Source: UBA493 sp035655435 (GTDB taxonomy: Archaea > Iainarchaeota > Iainarchaeia > Iainarchaeales > Iainarchaeaceae). Taken from it: a stretch of 12,842 nucleotides of DNA. A program made the position numbers and the translations under genes. Location: contig DASRUN010000022.1 in NCBI GenBank assembly GCA_035655435.1, positions 1-12,842 on the forward strand, read 5' to 3'. The notes under the pieces were generated by a model that was not told the origin of the DNA, made no database searches, and saw only the letters and a list, made by a program, of their open reading frames with translations. Shown here piece after piece: positions 11,636-12,842 of the stretch. The stretch's first letter is position 1, and the number at the start of each line of letters is the position of its first letter.

Positions 11636-12842
11636 TATTCAATCACCATTTTTGTTTTTCTGAGCCACGTTAAATCCTCTGAAAATAAGTGCCTTATATC
11701 ATTAATTCCAAGTTTGAACATTGCCAACCTATCAACTCCCATTCCCCATGCAAGTGCTGATCCCTTAATTCCAAGTGATTCCGTTATTTCAGGTCTGAAT
11801 ATTCCGGCTCCCGCAAATTCAACCCATCCCAATTTCGGGTGCTTTGCGGAAAGCTGTACAGATGGTTCGGTGAATGGATAATAATCAGGATAGAATCTCA
11901 CGTCTTCCGCGCCCGCGATTTCGATTGCAAATTCTTTTAAAATCCCAAGTAGATTCCTAAAATTCAAATCATTTCCTACAATAAACCCATCCAATTGGTT
12001 GAATTCTATTAAGTGTGTTGCATCCAAAACATCAGGCCTGAAACAGCGATTGATCACAAAGTATTTGCGCGGGAATTCAACTCCCTCAATCATCTGCCTT
12101 GCGTCAGCGGCTGTTCCGTGCGCTGTTGGCATTAACCTTTGTGCTATTTCTTCATTCCAATTGTAACCCCATCCTCTTGACCCTGTTTTGCCGCCGTGTT
12201 CGTGCGCGTCTTTTATTGCTTTTACTTTTTCTTTTGAAGGAAGCATTCCCTTATTCGGTTTCTTCAATTGATAAGTATCTGTCCATGTTCTCGCGGGATG
12301 GTTCTGCGGTTGGAACAAAACATCAAAGTTGTAAAATTCCTGGTTTATCAATCGTTCAGGCATTTCCTTGAATCCAAGCGCAACAAGTTTTCCTCGAATG
12401 CTGTTCAAGAATTGTATGTACGGTTGTTTTTTTCCTATAAAAATTTCAGGAACCGGATCAAGAATATTATATGCTCTTTCTTTTGAAAATTCTTTTGATT
12501 TTAATGCTTCCTCGCCTTCGATTATAATTGAAACTTTTTGCTGAATGCTTTCTTTTTCTTCGGCAAGTCCTCTCGAGATCAACAATCTAACCAATTCATC
12601 GTTTTTTGGTTTTTTCCCTTGGCTTATTTCTATAATTGCTTTTTGTTCCGGATTTTCTTTTTCATCTTTGTGAACTCCTGTGAGTTGCACCATTGGTTTT
12701 TCTTTTTTTATTATATTTATGAACGCTTTTCTTTTATTGAGTCCAAGTGCCGCATTGAATTCTTGTTCGCTAAGTTTTGCTACTTTCATTATTTCAGAGA
12801 ATTCCATTTGGTCTTTTTTTTCAAGCACATTAAGCATTCGTA
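11635..12842 (-). CDS. pheS: Phenylalanyl-tRNA synthetase alpha subunit, 5' end cut by window edge
   Basis: Catalytic alpha chain of phenylalanyl-tRNA synthetase, a class II aminoacyl-tRNA synthetase of the archaeal/eukaryotic type. Counting from the first ATG in the window (12837): a winged-helix-like N-terminal region covers about 1-110, HPARTWTDTY is at 180-189, motif 2 with CFRPDVLDATHLIEFNQLDG is at 265-284, and motif 3 GMGVDRLAMF is at 365-374. The frame stays open to the edge, and archaeal PheS usually has another 80-100 residues, so the true start is probably outside. Its stop overlaps the ATG of the small basic protein gene (TAATG). It heads the pheS - small gene - pheT unit, and its promoter is not in view. 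Confidence 0.94.
   Translation of the reverse strand, partial: RMLNVLEKKDQMEFSEIMKVAKLSEQEFNAALGLNKRKAFINIIKKEKPMVQLTGVHKDEKENPEQKAIIEISQGKKPKNDELVRLLISRGLAEEKESIQQKVSIIIEGEEALKSKEFSKERAYNILDPVPEIFIGKKQPYIQFLNSIRGKLVALGFKEMPERLINQEFYNFDVLFQPQNHPARTWTDTYQLKKPNKGMLPSKEKVKAIKDAHEHGGKTGSRGWGYNWNEEIAQRLMPTAHGTAADARQMIEGVEFPRKYFVINRCFRPDVLDATHLIEFNQLDGFIVGNDLNFRNLLGILKEFAIEIAGAEDVRFYPDYYPFTEPSVQLSAKHPKLGWVEFAGAGIFRPEITESLGIKGSALAWGMGVDRLAMFKLGINDIRHLFSEDLTWLRKTKMVIE
11642..11647 (-). promoter_or_regulatory. Shine-Dalgarno site for the basic protein gene
   Basis: GGTGAT on the minus strand, 6 nt before the ATG at 11635, within the last pheS codons. It is the clearest ribosome-binding site in the window and supports this small gene as real. 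Confidence 0.72.

Noticed and set aside
1..12842. CRISPR arrays, insertion sequences, defence genes, prophage
   Set aside because: No regularly spaced repeats, transposase or integrase motifs, or recognised defence proteins are visible; the window looks like core chromosome with a pilin island.

Overview
The window is archaeal and AT-rich. It carries an archaeal Orc1/Cdc6, a replication factor C large subunit, archaeal-type PheS and PheT, a CDC48/VAT-type double AAA+ ATPase, and several small proteins with class III (type IV prepilin-like) signal peptides. TATA-like boxes sit about 26 nt upstream of start codons, as expected for leaderless archaeal mRNAs. The style (tiny pilin-like proteins, tight packing, overlapping stops, many short membrane proteins) suggests a DPANN archaeon such as a Diapherotrites- or Micrarchaeota-like lineage. 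That placement is inference and no marker here fixes it. Both edge genes (CDC48 on the left, pheS on the right) are cut by the window.

Layout. 1-1486 (+): 3' part of a CDC48-family ATPase with an unusual insertion of about 100 residues in the D1 lid. 1490-2822 (-): an M50 site-2-type membrane protease followed by a lipoprotein. 2920-5002: a pilin island of six small proteins with hydrophobic N-termini, most of them recognisable prepilin-like. Two are on the + strand and four overlapping genes are on the - strand, and the two groups converge with a 12-nt overlap. 5039-5979 (-): a three-helix membrane protein and a membrane-anchored ArsR-like winged-helix protein. 6110-6730 (+): a two-TM protein of unknown function with a very basic tail. 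6731-7017: a gene-free stretch full of dyads, with a GC-rich structured segment, ending at the cdc6 promoter. 7018-9586 (+): cdc6 and rfcL. 9583-12842 (-): pheS, a small very basic protein, and pheT as one tight operon.

How the parts fit. Cdc6 (origin recognition and helicase loading) and RfcL (PCNA clamp loader) form a replication pair, and the dyad-rich stretch before cdc6 is a reasonable but unproven place for an origin. PheS and PheT form the heterotetrameric phenylalanyl-tRNA synthetase. The pilin-like proteins would need a prepilin peptidase, ATPase and platform protein encoded elsewhere. The membrane-bound winged-helix protein lies just upstream of the four-gene pilin operon and could regulate it. 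The M50 protease about 3 kb away belongs to a class that cleaves proteins of that topology, so a regulated-proteolysis circuit is a testable idea.

Transcription and translation signals follow a two-mode pattern. The first genes of units have a TATA-like box centred 25-28 nt before the start codon and no visible Shine-Dalgarno site. The two downstream genes of the pheS operon have clear GGTGA(T) Shine-Dalgarno sites.
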